Positions 9,635 to 19,742 are shown, numbered from the stretch's first letter. The stretch: 64,000 nt of DNA from Spirosoma aerolatum (GCF_002056795.1 NZ_CP020104.1:7759501-7823500), one strand, 5' to 3'. Numbers and translations: made by a program. The notes: generated by a model from the letters alone, not told the origin.

Positions 9635-11773
9635 TTACTTATCCGCCACTTCTTTCAGGTTGGCTATTCCCATATTCCAGAAGATAAACGAATAAATATC
9701 GGCCGTCTGCTCAATATTCTTCTTCGTATTACTTGCTCCGTGACCTGAGTTGGTATCAATCCGAATCAGGATAGGATTGTTCCCTTTATAAACCTCCTGA
9801 AGAGTTGCCGCATACTTAAATGAGTGCGCAGGTACTACCCGATCGTCGTGGTCGGCCGTTGTGATCAGTGTGGCCGGATAATTCAGGCCGGGCTTGATGT
9901 TCTGGATGGGCGAATAGGCATACAACGCCTTAAACTCTTCGGGATTGTCGCTGCTGCCATAATCAGCGATCCAGTTCCAGCCGATGGTAAATTTATGGAA
10001 CCGGAGCATGTCCATCACGCCTACCTGTGGGATGGCTACCCGAAATAGTTCGGGCCGCTGATTCATAACAGCCCCTACCAGTAATCCACCATTCGACCCA
10101 CCCTGAATAGCCAGTTTAGCGGGGCTTGTATATTTCTGAGCAATCAGGTATTCGGCTGCGGCAATAAAATCGTCGAATACATTCTGCTTCTTCAGCTTCA
10201 TACCCTGTTCATGCCATTTTTCGCCGTATTCACTCCCCCCGCGTAAGTTCGCCTGAGCATAAACACCTCCCTGCTCGAGAAAAGGAATCCGAAATGGACT
10301 GAATGAAGGGGGCAAACTTATATTGAAACCACCATACCCGTACAGCAAAGTCGGGTTTGTGCCATCCAGTTTCAGGCCTTTCCGGTAAGTCAGGAACATG
10401 GGCACTTTAGTACCATCTTTACTAGTATAAAAGACTTGCTTCGTCTCATACGCATCGGGTTTGAAATCAACTTCGGGAGCGCGAAAAACCGTGCTTTTTC
10501 GCGTAGCAATGTCGTAGCGGTAAATGGTTGGCGGAAATGTAAACGACGTAAATGTGTAGAATACGAACTTGTCGTCCTTCTCGCCACCAAATCCCCCAGC
10601 CGAACCCAAAGCAGGTAATTTTACTTCACTCTCCCATTTGCCGCTATAATCGTATACATCAATTTTTGAGGTAACGTCTTTACTGTACTCTACAAACAAT
10701 TTACCACCAGCCGCCTGTACACTACCTTCGGCAATTGGTTCTGGCTTCTCAGGAATAAGGTCGGCAAAGGTTTTCTTTTTTGTATCGAAAGCAATGACTT
10801 TGCTATTCGGCGCTTTTTCGTTCGTCAAAATCAGCAGTCGGTCTCCGTCATTATCCACCACGTCATAACTAAAGTCGGTAATGTCGGCAACAACAGGTGC
10901 GAAGGTTTTATTTCCTGATTTCGCATCCAGGAAAAACAGCGCATTGCCATCTTTCCCTTTGCCTCGGTCGCTCACCGATAGCAACGCAAATCGCTCATCA
11001 TCGGTGGTTCGTAGTGTATGAAACCGCTGGGGATTTTTGGTGTCTTCATACACCAGCTTATCGGCCGACTGCGGGGTGTTGAGTTTATGAAAGAATACCT
11101 GGTGATTTTCGTTTTTGGCAGCCAATGCACTACCTTCGGGTTTAGGATACCGGCTGTAATAAAACCCGTCGCCCTGCCAGGCTGCGCCTGACACTTTTAC
11201 CCATTCAATTTTTTCTGACAGATACTGCTTCGTAGCCAGATCCATAATCTGGTATTCCTGCCAGTCGGAACCGCCCTTCGACAACCCAACGACAGCATAT
11301 TTTCCATCTTTCGATAGTGAAAAAGCCCCAAGTCGGGTAGTTCCATCGGCCGATAGCTTATTCGGATCAAGGACTAGCTCGGGTTTTCCGTCAAGGCCTT
11401 TTTGTCGGTAAAGAACCGCCTGATTTTGCAGGCCGTCATTTTTCGAGAAATAGAACCAGTCGCCCTTCCGGCTAGGTGCCGAATATTTTGGATAATTATA
11501 GATCTGTTCCAGCCGATTTTGTAACTGTTTACGGTATGGAATCTGTGCCAGGTAGTCGAACGTTACTTTGTTTTCGGCTTTAACCCAGTCGGCCGTTTCG
11601 GCAGAACGGTCATCTTCGAGCCAACGATACGGATCAGCTACCTGCGTACCATGATAGGTATCGACCTGATCGGTTTTACGAGCGTGCGGATAGGTGAGCG
11701 GCTGCGTTGCCTGCCCCTGTGCACCCAGTGAACTTAGCATAAGACATACTTGAATAACCCCCAAATAACGCAT
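9635..11773 (-). CDS. Prolyl oligopeptidase family serine peptidase (S9A)
   Basis: A 712-residue enzyme with a signal peptide (MRYLGVIQVCLMLSSLGAQG), so probably periplasmic. The N-terminal S9 segment (YPHARKTDQVDTYHGTQVADPYRWLED) leads into a beta-propeller, then the alpha/beta hydrolase domain. The nucleophile is Ser560 in GGSNGG. The Asp lies in TTADHDDRVVPAHSFK and the His in SGHGAS near the C terminus. ANLRGGSEYGEKWHEQG is the conserved region that shapes the oxyanion site in this family. It cleaves short peptides after proline. It is monocistronic and ends at the bidirectional terminator. Confidence 0.93.
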   Translation of the reverse strand: MRYLGVIQVCLMLSSLGAQGQATQPLTYPHARKTDQVDTYHGTQVADPYRWLEDDRSAETADWVKAENKVTFDYLAQIPYRKQLQNRLEQIYNYPKYSAPSRKGDWFYFSKNDGLQNQAVLYRQKGLDGKPELVLDPNKLSADGTTRLGAFSLSKDGKYAVVGLSKGGSDWQEYQIMDLATKQYLSEKIEWVKVSGAAWQGDGFYYSRYPKPEGSALAAKNENHQVFFHKLNTPQSADKLVYEDTKNPQRFHTLRTTDDERFALLSVSDRGKGKDGNALFFLDAKSGNKTFAPVVADITDFSYDVVDNDGDRLLILTNEKAPNSKVIAFDTKKKTFADLIPEKPEPIAEGSVQAAGGKLFVEYSKDVTSKIDVYDYSGKWESEVKLPALGSAGGFGGEKDDKFVFYTFTSFTFPPTIYRYDIATRKSTVFRAPEVDFKPDAYETKQVFYTSKDGTKVPMFLTYRKGLKLDGTNPTLLYGYGGFNISLPPSFSPFRIPFLEQGGVYAQANLRGGSEYGEKWHEQGMKLKKQNVFDDFIAAAEYLIAQKYTSPAKLAIQGGSNGGLLVGAVMNQRPELFRVAIPQVGVMDMLRFHKFTIGWNWIADYGSSDNPEEFKALYAYSPIQNIKPGLNYPATLITTADHDDRVVPAHSFKYAATLQEVYKGNNPILIRIDTNSGHGASNTKKNIEQTADIYSFIFWNMGIANLKEVADK

Positions 11774-12002
11774 AGTTTGCTTGACGATTGATGGTAAGAA
11801 TCGTTACAGGCTACGAATTTCGACTTGAAATCGGAGAAACACTAGCTGTTTGTGATTTACTATGATTCACATCGGGTTCATCATTTACGTCATATGTCAA
11901 CATTAGCGCAACCTAACTGTATTTATTAGCTTACAAACTTGGATATTTACCAAATAAATAGCTCATTTACAAAGGCTTCCTCAACTACCACTCTTTGCCC
12001 CG

Positions 12003-15000
12003 ATGATACGCTCTGGCTATCTGTACCTAGTTGTGCTTTTCTGGAGTGTATGGACTCAGTTTGTATGGGCGCAATCAGTGACAACGCCTATTTTTCGGGT
12101 CGATCATATTGGCGTTAGTGACGGCCTTACGCAAGGCTCGGTCTACTACATACACAAAGACAGTCGCGGCTTTCTGTGGTTTGGAACACAGGATGGATTG
12201 AATCGCTACGATGGCCACCATTTTCATACGTACCGACCCGCCTTAACAAAAGACGGAACCGTACAGCAAGGCACCATTCGGGGCATTAATATCTTTGGTA
12301 TTGTCGAAGATACTGATGGCAACCTTTGGATAGGCACAGAGGTAGGCCTGAATCGCTATGATCGTCGGCATGACCGGTTCGATTGTTTTTTTGTCAATGG
12401 CTCAAAGCCAGGCCGTTCCCGGCTCACGAGCCGTACCATGCCTTTCTCTATTGACTCCACCAATCTGACTTACCTGAGCGATGCCGAAGGGCTGGTGCAG
12501 TTCAATTATCGAAATTTGCGCAAAACCATATTAGCGGCCAATCTGCATCCCACTCGCGAATATGATCTGCAAAGTTCCGCCGTTAAAAGCCCGTCAGGCG
12601 ACATCTGGCTCCATGGAACCACAGGCATCCAGCGCTACGAGCCCGATACCCATACACTATCCCGTTATTTTAGCAATCATCCCCACAATCTGGCGGGTTC
12701 AGCCCAGGCGGTTTCCTCCTTTTTTATTGAAGACAGTATCGCCTGGCTGGGTACCCATAAAGGCCTGATTCGATTCAATTATAAGAACGGCACCTTCCAG
12801 ACGTATGATCTGGTTGGCAACCATACGATTAGTTCAATCTATAGCCTGGCTTCCGACGATCGTGGCCGCCTGTGGCTTGGTACACAACAGGATGGTGTGT
12901 TGTATTTTGATAAACGGTCTCGTCTGTTTGGGCAGGTGACCGATTTCCTGAAAGCCACCCGGCAGCTCAATGAATTTAGGATCAGTAAAGTATACGTAGA
13001 TAACACGGGAATTGTTTGGGCAAATACAGACCCCGACGGTATGGCCCGTATTGTTCCCGATGCCTTTTTATTCGGTGGTTCGGTGAAAAGTCAGGCAAAT
13101 GATGGGCTGCCTACCAATCAGAAACTGACCAACTATACGATTCGGGGCTTTCTGGAGGAACGATTCGATCGGCTATGGGTGCTCACTCAGGGAGGCATCA
13201 ATGTGCTCAACCCACGTACCAACCTAATAACCGAGCGCTTTTTCACATCACCACCAACTGGTAATGGCCGCCCTCAGATCATCCCTAAGTGTTTATACCG
13301 TGATCCGCAACGCCGTATCTGGGTGGGTCATATTGGTGGGGTTCTGGCGTTTGATTCAAAAACACGAACGTTTACATCCATTCCTTTTTCTACCTCAACC
13401 AACCTCGTTAGCAGTAATTATATACGCAACCTGGTCAGTATCAGTGATAGCTTTTTACTGGCTGGCACTGAAGATGGCCTCTATGTACTGAATACTGTCA
13501 AACGCAACTGGTCTAAATTACCTATACTCGACGGACAGAATATTTTCAGTATCTGGTACGACACCACAGCGCATCAACTCTGGGTAGGCACTTATCTGAA
13601 CGGGTATTACTGTTATCAACTTTCCCAGCCAGAAGCCGGTAAACCCCTCAACTGGCACTTTCTTCGCTCTGGCCTGAAAGGGTTTATGATCTTACACATT
13701 CGGCCCGATGCCAGCCAACAAACAATCTGGCTTTCGTGCGATCGGGGATTAGTAGCGTTAAATGCACAGACGGGCCAATTCCGGCTTTATACCGAACAAC
13801 AGGGCCTGGCAAACTCCTTCGTCTACGGCACGATTAGCGACGTTCAGCGGAAAATCTGGATGAGTACAAACCGCGGAATTTCAAGACTAGATCCCGAAAC
13901 ACAGGTTATCAAAAATTTTACCCCGAAAGATGGCCTTCAGGGGTACGAGTTCAATGGGAATGCTTTTATGCGGGCAGCCAACGGTGAGCTTTATTTTGGG
14001 GGTGTTAATGGTTTCAATCGGTTTCGGCCCGATGCATTTCGGAGCAGCACTTTCAATCCATACGTTTATATCTACTCCCTCAGTATCAACGAGCAGCCCT
14101 ATCGTTCCGAGACCTATGTGGGTGAAACGAAAGAAATCCGTCTGAACCACTCCCAAAATACATTAGCCCTTGAATTTGCAGCCCTTGATTTCTTCAGCAA
14201 CGGCCATAATTCCTACCAGTATCAGCTTGCGGGTTACGACGACCAATGGGTTATGGCTGGAGAGCGTAACTATGTGCGTTATGCCAATTTGCCACCCGGC
14301 CATTATACGTTTCAGATTAAAGCCGCTAATCAGGATGGGCACTGGAGCCATCGGATTCGGAAACTGGTTATTCACATTGAGCCCCCATTCTGGAAAACGA
14401 TTCCATTTATGTTAAGTCTGATCGTACTGATTGTGCTAGGTGTCTGGATTTGGGTACGTCGCCGGGAAGACAGCATCCGCCAGCAGCAGATCGACCGACT
14501 TCGGTTGGCCTACGACATTCAGGAGCAGGTCAAAAAAGACATCGCCCGCGATTTACACGATGAAATTGGCACTCGCCTGGCCACCATCAAACTATATACG
14601 AACCAACTGACCAAACAGGCAGGTGAAACACCAAAAATCCTCTCCCTCAAATCGACGGTAAACCAGTTAATTAATGATACCATCAGCGATGTGCGTAACC
14701 TGCTTCGAAAGCTGAATCCTCAAACTCTGGAACGTCATGGGTATGTAGCGGCTGTCGACGAGCTATTCTCCCGAATAGGAGCCAGCGGGGGGATTGTTGC
14801 CCAATTTGATGGTGGAGAAACGTTGGAAAATACCGACCGACTCCCTTCTGAAACCGAAGTGATGCTTTACCGAATTACCCAGGAACTGGTTAGCAACTCA
14901 CTCAAGCACGCCAGTCCCCGACGGATCGGTTTACACTTAAAACCTCAGCAAGATCAACTTGTTCTGGTTTATCAGGACGACGGATCGGGCTTTAATTACG

Positions 15001-15191
15001 ACCAGATACGCAGCAAGGCGCCTGGGCTGGGCATGGGCAATATTGAATCGCGGGTAGCTTTACTCGGAGGACGCATCACCTGGGAAAGCAAGCCGGGCTT
15101 TGGTGTAAAAGTTACAATCGAAATACCGACTGACCCACTTAGCCACCAGCCAATCTACAAGGTGCTAATTAAGCAACCCCATGCCAATTAG
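12003..15191 (+). CDS. Sensor histidine kinase with Reg_prop propeller and Y_Y_Y domain
   Basis: A 1,062-residue membrane kinase. A signal peptide or first membrane segment is followed by Reg_prop beta-propeller repeats seen as LWFGTQDGLNRYDG, LWIGTEVGLNRYD and IWMSTNRGISRLD. A Y_Y_Y domain (YQYQLAGYDDQWVMAGERNY) precedes a membrane helix near residues 799-818. The kinase core is of the HisKA_3/NarX type: phospho-acceptor His852 in ARDLHDEIGTRLA, N box ELVSNSLKHA and G boxes DDGSGFN and GLGMGNIESRV. It lacks the receiver and AraC domains of hybrid two-component systems. No response regulator gene lies beside it, so it is an orphan. Its stop overlaps the convergent exonuclease gene by 4 nt. 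Confidence 0.93.
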   Translation: MIRSGYLYLVVLFWSVWTQFVWAQSVTTPIFRVDHIGVSDGLTQGSVYYIHKDSRGFLWFGTQDGLNRYDGHHFHTYRPALTKDGTVQQGTIRGINIFGIVEDTDGNLWIGTEVGLNRYDRRHDRFDCFFVNGSKPGRSRLTSRTMPFSIDSTNLTYLSDAEGLVQFNYRNLRKTILAANLHPTREYDLQSSAVKSPSGDIWLHGTTGIQRYEPDTHTLSRYFSNHPHNLAGSAQAVSSFFIEDSIAWLGTHKGLIRFNYKNGTFQTYDLVGNHTISSIYSLASDDRGRLWLGTQQDGVLYFDKRSRLFGQVTDFLKATRQLNEFRISKVYVDNTGIVWANTDPDGMARIVPDAFLFGGSVKSQANDGLPTNQKLTNYTIRGFLEERFDRLWVLTQGGINVLNPRTNLITERFFTSPPTGNGRPQIIPKCLYRDPQRRIWVGHIGGVLAFDSKTRTFTSIPFSTSTNLVSSNYIRNLVSISDSFLLAGTEDGLYVLNTVKRNWSKLPILDGQNIFSIWYDTTAHQLWVGTYLNGYYCYQLSQPEAGKPLNWHFLRSGLKGFMILHIRPDASQQTIWLSCDRGLVALNAQTGQFRLYTEQQGLANSFVYGTISDVQRKIWMSTNRGISRLDPETQVIKNFTPKDGLQGYEFNGNAFMRAANGELYFGGVNGFNRFRPDAFRSSTFNPYVYIYSLSINEQPYRSETYVGETKEIRLNHSQNTLALEFAALDFFSNGHNSYQYQLAGYDDQWVMAGERNYVRYANLPPGHYTFQIKAANQDGHWSHRIRKLVIHIEPPFWKTIPFMLSLIVLIVLGVWIWVRRREDSIRQQQIDRLRLAYDIQEQVKKDIARDLHDEIGTRLATIKLYTNQLTKQAGETPKILSLKSTVNQLINDTISDVRNLLRKLNPQTLERHGYVAAVDELFSRIGASGGIVAQFDGGETLENTDRLPSETEVMLYRITQELVSNSLKHASPRRIGLHLKPQQDQLVLVYQDDGSGFNYDQIRSKAPGLGMGNIESRVALLGGRITWESKPGFGVKVTIEIPTDPLSHQPIYKVLIKQPHAN

Positions 15192-15730
15192 TTCGGAAAC
15201 TCAATACGGGGAACCACGCGGGGAATTAGTCCGCGCGAATCGTGCTGGAGCAACATCTCGAATAAAAGAACAGTAGCTGCGGCATCGCCCTGCGCCCGAT
15301 GGCGCCCATGCAATGGAATTCCTAACGATTTACAGAGCTTTCCGAGACTATAAGAGGGATAGCCAGGAATTACTTTCCGACTTGTGCGAACCGTACAGAG
15401 TGTACGCCGACAAAAATCGTATCCCAGCCAATTCAACTCTTTTTTGACGAAGTTAAAGTCGAAACTGACGTTGTGCGCCACAAAAATAGCATCTTCGGTA
15501 ATTCGCAGGACCGATTCAGCAACATCGGCAAACGTTGGAGCATCCTGAACCATCTCATCCGAAATTCCTGTCAGATACTGAATAAACGGCGGAATAGGGC
15601 AACCCGGATTAAGAAGCGAATGAAACGAATCAACAACCTGCTGGCCGTCGTGACGAAAGATGGCTATTTCAGTAAGACGCGTAGGGCCATTTATGCCTCC
15701 AGTTGTTTCAACGTCGACGATGCAATACAC
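15188..15730 (-). CDS. DEDDh 3'-5' exonuclease, DNA polymerase III epsilon-like
   Basis: A 180-residue exonuclease domain protein. The ExoI motif is VDVETTGG near the N terminus. ExoII is seen in FVAHNVSFDFNFVKKEL and ExoIII in HRAQGDAAAT, which gives the DEDDh metal-binding set. It starts with GTG at 15730: upstream in frame there is a stop and no ATG. The size fits a stand-alone exonuclease or the N-terminal part of DinG/UvrC-like fusions; no helicase or GIY-YIG domain follows here. It probably proofreads or trims DNA 3' ends. It overlaps the 3' end of the sensor kinase gene by 4 nt. Confidence 0.88.
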   Translation of the reverse strand: MYCIVDVETTGGINGPTRLTEIAIFRHDGQQVVDSFHSLLNPGCPIPPFIQYLTGISDEMVQDAPTFADVAESVLRITEDAIFVAHNVSFDFNFVKKELNWLGYDFCRRTLCTVRTSRKVIPGYPSYSLGKLCKSLGIPLHGRHRAQGDAAATVLLFEMLLQHDSRGLIPRVVPRIEFPN

Positions 15731-15805
15731 AAAAAATTCGTTATCAGTTACCCCATAAACAGCGAACGGTTAATAATGAGTTCGCCACCGACGGATTGAA
15801 ATCTA

Positions 15806-17311
15806 TTATTCCTGCAACGCCGATACCTGTACCGGCTGCGCTTGACCGGGTCTTCGGGCCACTACACCCTGCCGAATCAGTTGGAGGGTATAATCCAGAA
15901 TATAATCCCGGTTAGTCATCAGATCGTTGTAACTACGCGAAACGGTGAAATCGGGTTCTACGGTGAACCCATTTGATCGGTCAGCACTTACAGAATGAGT
16001 CAATTTTTTGAGCGGGATACGAACCTGAATTCGTGAATTGGGCAAAATGACTGTTTTAAAATGCCCAGCAAAATCGCCCCAATACGCACTCCCGCTGGAT
16101 TCGCCGACAAACGTACCCATGCCCGCATCGAGCGTTTTGGCCAGTACAGTAGTAGTTGCCGAGAAGGAAGCGCCATTCAGCAGAAAATACAGATTTCCCG
16201 TAAACGCATCTTTACGTCGTGGACGGTATTTATGCCGTAACGAGCGACTCGTAAAGCCTCCCCCTTTTTCTGATTTATATTGTAAGCTGAAATTAAGCGC
16301 CGAAAATGGATTCCAGGGGGTAACCAGTTCGGCCCGGGCCTCCCGTTTCATATCCTCATGCTCCATCATTCGGAACGACTTAGGCATCCAGTAGCGCAGC
16401 AGCCGAGCCGAGTTAAGCACAATACCGCCCCCATTGCCCTGCATATCGACAACCAGATTTTTTATATTCTCCTCCTTGATCTGCTTAAAAGCCCGTTTCA
16501 GCCGTCGGTTAAATGCCAGTTGAAACGGATCTTTCTTCTTTAACCCCATAAACGAAGAAACCCTCAAAACAGCCGTGTGAGTGAGCGTATCAACTACTTT
16601 GACAGACAGATTTGGACGCCGATCAATATCTACCCCATATCGACGCTGGATCGTCCGCCGAAAATCCTGAAGCGACAGACAGGCAATTCGCTCTTCACGG
16701 GTTAGCGTATCTGTAGTCAGCCGATAGGTAATTCGAACGGAATCGGCTGAACCAAACCAGGCTGCGTAATAATCAGCAAACTGCACCATACTCCAGAACC
16801 GGCGCCCCGTCAGGTTATCGCCGTCAGAGCCAGACCGATCGGCATCCATCAGTTCGCGATGCAGATCAGCCACTGCCCGACCATTGATCATCAGCAATTC
16901 GGTGCCACGTTGAAGCGACGTATCCGACGACACATTATGGCTGATATAATACCGATTATCGACGGGCCGGATGTAAAAGGGCAAATACCGCGTTTGCTTC
17001 CCAATATAATTTCGGCGGTGATTCAAATTGGTATGGCCGTCTTTCAAAGCTGTTACCAACGGGCTAACATGACGGTAAAACGCCAGATAGCTTATGGGGG
17101 CTGTTAGCCGGTTATACAGCGAATCGTAAAGGTGCTCCATACGAGCCTGCGGTGTATAATACCCCATACCCGGGTGCAAACCGTCGAGTTTATGTTTTAG
17201 AAACGAAATATCAGCCCGTGCCTGAGCAGGGGTTAACTCCTGGGCTGTAGCTATGCGATTACTAAGGTGGAGTAAGATGCTTATGATAAGCAGAATTCGG
17301 CCAATCTTCAT
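15806..17311 (-). CDS. S41 family peptidase (C-terminal processing protease-like)
   Basis: A 501-residue exported protein (signal peptide MKIGRILLIISILLHLSNRI then ATAQE). The N-terminal part has LTPAQARADISFLKHKLDGL and ALKDGHTNLNHRRNY, which are common in Bacteroidota S41 proteins. The S41 core shows NLVVDMQGNGGG and the nucleophile region LLNGASFSATTTVLA, in which the Ser of GASFSA is the likely catalytic residue. No PDZ domain is obvious. It probably degrades or processes periplasmic proteins. It lies upstream of the exonuclease gene on the same strand with a 75-nt gap, so it may share a transcript with it. Confidence 0.87.
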   Translation of the reverse strand: MKIGRILLIISILLHLSNRIATAQELTPAQARADISFLKHKLDGLHPGMGYYTPQARMEHLYDSLYNRLTAPISYLAFYRHVSPLVTALKDGHTNLNHRRNYIGKQTRYLPFYIRPVDNRYYISHNVSSDTSLQRGTELLMINGRAVADLHRELMDADRSGSDGDNLTGRRFWSMVQFADYYAAWFGSADSVRITYRLTTDTLTREERIACLSLQDFRRTIQRRYGVDIDRRPNLSVKVVDTLTHTAVLRVSSFMGLKKKDPFQLAFNRRLKRAFKQIKEENIKNLVVDMQGNGGGIVLNSARLLRYWMPKSFRMMEHEDMKREARAELVTPWNPFSALNFSLQYKSEKGGGFTSRSLRHKYRPRRKDAFTGNLYFLLNGASFSATTTVLAKTLDAGMGTFVGESSGSAYWGDFAGHFKTVILPNSRIQVRIPLKKLTHSVSADRSNGFTVEPDFTVSRSYNDLMTNRDYILDYTLQLIRQGVVARRPGQAQPVQVSALQE

Positions 17312-17475
17312 CGATACAAGTTACGGTAGACGACGGCCTCCCTCCGACCGTATCATTCGTTAAGTGAAGATACGATCAGGCGTAACTATAACCAATGAAA
17401 TTTGTTTAAAACTTCCTTAAAATTTCGCTTATGCCCCCTTAAACAGCATAACTAATCGATTTAGTTACTAATTTA

Positions 17476-17685
17476 TTAACTATCCTTTCGGTGAGGGATA
17501 ACCGTCCAGTGTTTTACACCGGGCATATGCTCCCCAGCAATAGCGTCGGCTACTTCTTCCAGATTTTCCTCGTTCGTAGTAAAAAAAAGGCTTTTAGGCT
17601 CGCCATCGGTTTGAGTAGGGCGTACCTCATAGTATTCATTGTGATGCTCGATAGCGTGTTTTTCAACAAGTTGGTATTGTGCCAT
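17476..17685 (-). CDS. Small protein of unknown function
   Basis: I do not recognise this protein. From the ATG at 17685 it has 69 residues, is soluble and rich in Glu and His (MAQYQLVEKHAIEHHNEYYE at the start), and ends in HWTVIPHRKDS. An upstream in-frame ATG at 17778 would add a 31-residue leader of poor quality, so I prefer the internal start. It stands alone between the S41 peptidase and the EamA gene, all on the minus strand. Confidence 0.6.
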   Translation of the reverse strand: MAQYQLVEKHAIEHHNEYYEVRPTQTDGEPKSLFFTTNEENLEEVADAIAGEHMPGVKHWTVIPHRKDS

Positions 17686-17791
17686 AATTAGTCCATTCTG
17701 TTTAGTAACGTTAACCTGGTTTATTAAAGGATGTTTACAGCTTATCATACCAATTGTCCTGAAGCAACCCAATACCATAAGCTACTAATGA

Positions 17792-18686
17792 TTAACCCAA
17801 AACTGTAATCAATATGGCCCCTGTGACCATTACGCTCGCGCCGATAAGTTTACGGACAATTCCCTGCTCTCGAAAAAACTGATAGCCAAACAACACACTA
17901 AATAAGGCCGACGTTTGAAACAGAGCCAACGCATAACCCACAGGCATACCAGCCAGTGCAACATTACTCGCCACCTGGGTAAGCCCAACGGACATACATA
18001 GCGCTATAAAAATGATCCGTTGATCTACCAGAAGTCCCATCTGCTGCCGCCACTGCTTTCGCATGGTTAGCATAATCCAAATTAGCGTACAGCCAAAGCC
18101 CAGCAGACACCAATAAAAAAAACGCGATGACGGGTGTTGATAGTAAAATAGCCTTCTTTAAAAATACGCCATCAATAGCCGAAAAAACCAGTGCAGCCAG
18201 TCGTAGCCTCACTTCAGGCCGCTCAAAAATCTGCCATGAAAACCCTTTGCGCTGCTGCCTGTCGGCCAACACAATATAACTGCCTGAAATGATAAGCAAT
18301 ACGCCCAACAATCCCCACAAGCCTGGAATTTCATGTAATACGAATACACCCATGATCAGACCAACCACCGATTTATACGCATTGATAGGCCCCAGCACCG
18401 ACAAATCGCCAACGTGTAGCGCCTTTACCAGAAATACATTACCAAACATAGCTAATACACTAGCAACCAACATACTCAACCAGAATTCATCACACAACCC
18501 CAGAACCCGTAGCTGAGGCCAGAAAACCAGACAAACCAATGCCAGAAAGCCATACGTGGCTGAAATCACGAACAAAGGATCGGTCGCACGTTGTGTCAAC
18601 TGCTTTTGAAACACGTTTGAAAGTGGATTGGCAAAAATCCGAACCAGAACGGCCAGGGAAGTCAGGGTTATAATGGTCAGTAGCAT
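17792..18686 (-). pseudogene. EamA/DMT family transporter, interrupted by a frameshift at a T8 run
   Basis: Two overlapping minus-strand frames make one membrane protein. The first (18686 down) gives five to six hydrophobic helices and reads to PVIAFF at the homopolymer at 18115-18122 (eight A on the plus strand). It then runs into charged, non-membrane sequence and stops at 17964. Removing one base of the run restores a single frame of about 297 residues through YWCLLGFGCTLIWIMLTMRK to the end at 17792 with FSVLFGYQFFREQG. About 300 residues and ten helices are typical of EamA exporters. It may be a real mutation, a phase-variable tract, slippage-based recoding, or a sequencing error. The substrate is unknown. 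Confidence 0.85.
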
Positions 18687-18813
18687 AGTTCATTGGCGCT
18701 GTATAAGCAAAGCCATTGTAGGACTCTTCATCAAGCTTTATATCTGTTAAGTTATTTTTATGCCTAATGCAGCATCAAACCCTCAACTTCACAGCTTTTT
18801 TTTCAACATTCAC

Positions 18814-18844
18814 TTTCCTGATTCACAAATGTTTCGTACCTTTG
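18814..18844 (+). promoter_or_regulatory. Bacteroidota promoter of the DUF177-rpmF-plsX operon
   Basis: TACCTTTG at 18837-18844 matches the -7 consensus TAnnTTTG exactly. TTTC at 18814-18817 stands 19 nt upstream at the -33 place. Transcription would begin near 18850, and a purine-rich GGAGAGGAGGAACG stretch lies before the GTG start at 18876. Confidence 0.65.
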
Positions 18845-18875
18845 CGCTCCTATTTTTGGAGAGGAGGAACGAAAG

Positions 18876-19421
18876 GTGAACGCATTACGCGCATACGACA
18901 TTCACATTGTCGGTCTGGACAATAAACGGCACGAATACGACTTTACGCCGGACGATGCGTTTTTTGCTGCGCTGGATCAGGATTTGATTGAGAAAGGAAA
19001 TGTACATACACATTTGCTGCTTGACAAATCGGAAACCATGATTCGGCTCGATTTTCAGATCAAAGGCACCGTCGAACAAGTCTGTGATCGTAGCCTTGAG
19101 GAGTATGATGAACCAGTTGATACACGGCATACCATGCTGCTAAAATTTGGCGATCATAACGAAGAACTGACCGACGAGATTGAACTTATTGAACGAAACA
19201 CGGCCACAATTAATGTAGCCCGTTACATCTTTGAGTTTATCAGCCTATCTCTTCCTATGAAACGTTTGCATCCGCGTTTCCGGGCAGAGGAGGATTCGGA
19301 CGACGATGATCAGAATGGTAAAGTAATTTACCGTACGGATGCTGAAGCTGACGACGTAGACGAGCAACAACCTGAGATTGATCCTCGCTGGGCAGCTCTA
19401 CGAAAATTAAATAACAATTAA
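18876..19421 (+). CDS. DUF177 (YceD-like) domain protein
   Basis: A 181-residue cytoplasmic protein of the DUF177/YceD family, whose gene usually precedes rpmF, as here. It starts with GTG at 18876, set by the purine-rich GAGGAGGAACG upstream. Features are the N-terminal MNALRAYDIHIVGLDNKRHE, a central DFQIKGTVEQVCDRSLEEYD as in other YceD proteins, and an acidic C-terminal tail (EEDSDDDDQ) followed by the conserved IDPRWAALRKL. In other bacteria the family is linked to 23S rRNA accumulation; that is family knowledge, not seen here. It is the first gene of the operon with rpmF, plsX and fabH. Confidence 0.88.
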   Translation: MNALRAYDIHIVGLDNKRHEYDFTPDDAFFAALDQDLIEKGNVHTHLLLDKSETMIRLDFQIKGTVEQVCDRSLEEYDEPVDTRHTMLLKFGDHNEELTDEIELIERNTATINVARYIFEFISLSLPMKRLHPRFRAEEDSDDDDQNGKVIYRTDAEADDVDEQQPEIDPRWAALRKLNNN

Positions 19422-19528
19422 ATGACGTTGTAGAGAGATGGTGCTGTGTGGTTATCCGGTTTCATTTTTAACTGTTGCCTCCATTACCTCTATAGCTAAA
19501 TAACCAGACAACTTTATACCTTAAGACA

Positions 19529-19723
19529 ATGGCACACCCCAAACGACGCCACTCAAGCACCCGACGCGATAAGCGCAGAACACACTACGTTGCTACACCT
19601 GTAGCGCTCTCGACCGACGCGCAAACTGGCGAAGTACACCAGCGCCACCATGCTCACGTTTTTGAAGGCAATCTGTTCTATAAAGGACAAATGATTGTTG
19701 AGAATTACGCCAAAACGGCATAA
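19529..19723 (+). CDS. rpmF: 50S ribosomal protein L32
   Basis: A 64-residue basic protein with the L32 signature MAHPKRRHSSTRRDKRRTHY at the N terminus, followed by the conserved HHAHVFEGNLFYKGQ-type end. The four-Cys zinc ribbon of some L32 proteins is absent, so this is the zinc-free form. It is a structural protein of the large ribosomal subunit. Placement between DUF177 and plsX is the usual bacterial arrangement. Confidence 0.96.
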   Translation: MAHPKRRHSSTRRDKRRTHYVATPVALSTDAQTGEVHQRHHAHVFEGNLFYKGQMIVENYAKTA

Positions 19724-19742
19724 AACTTGACCATTTATGAAG

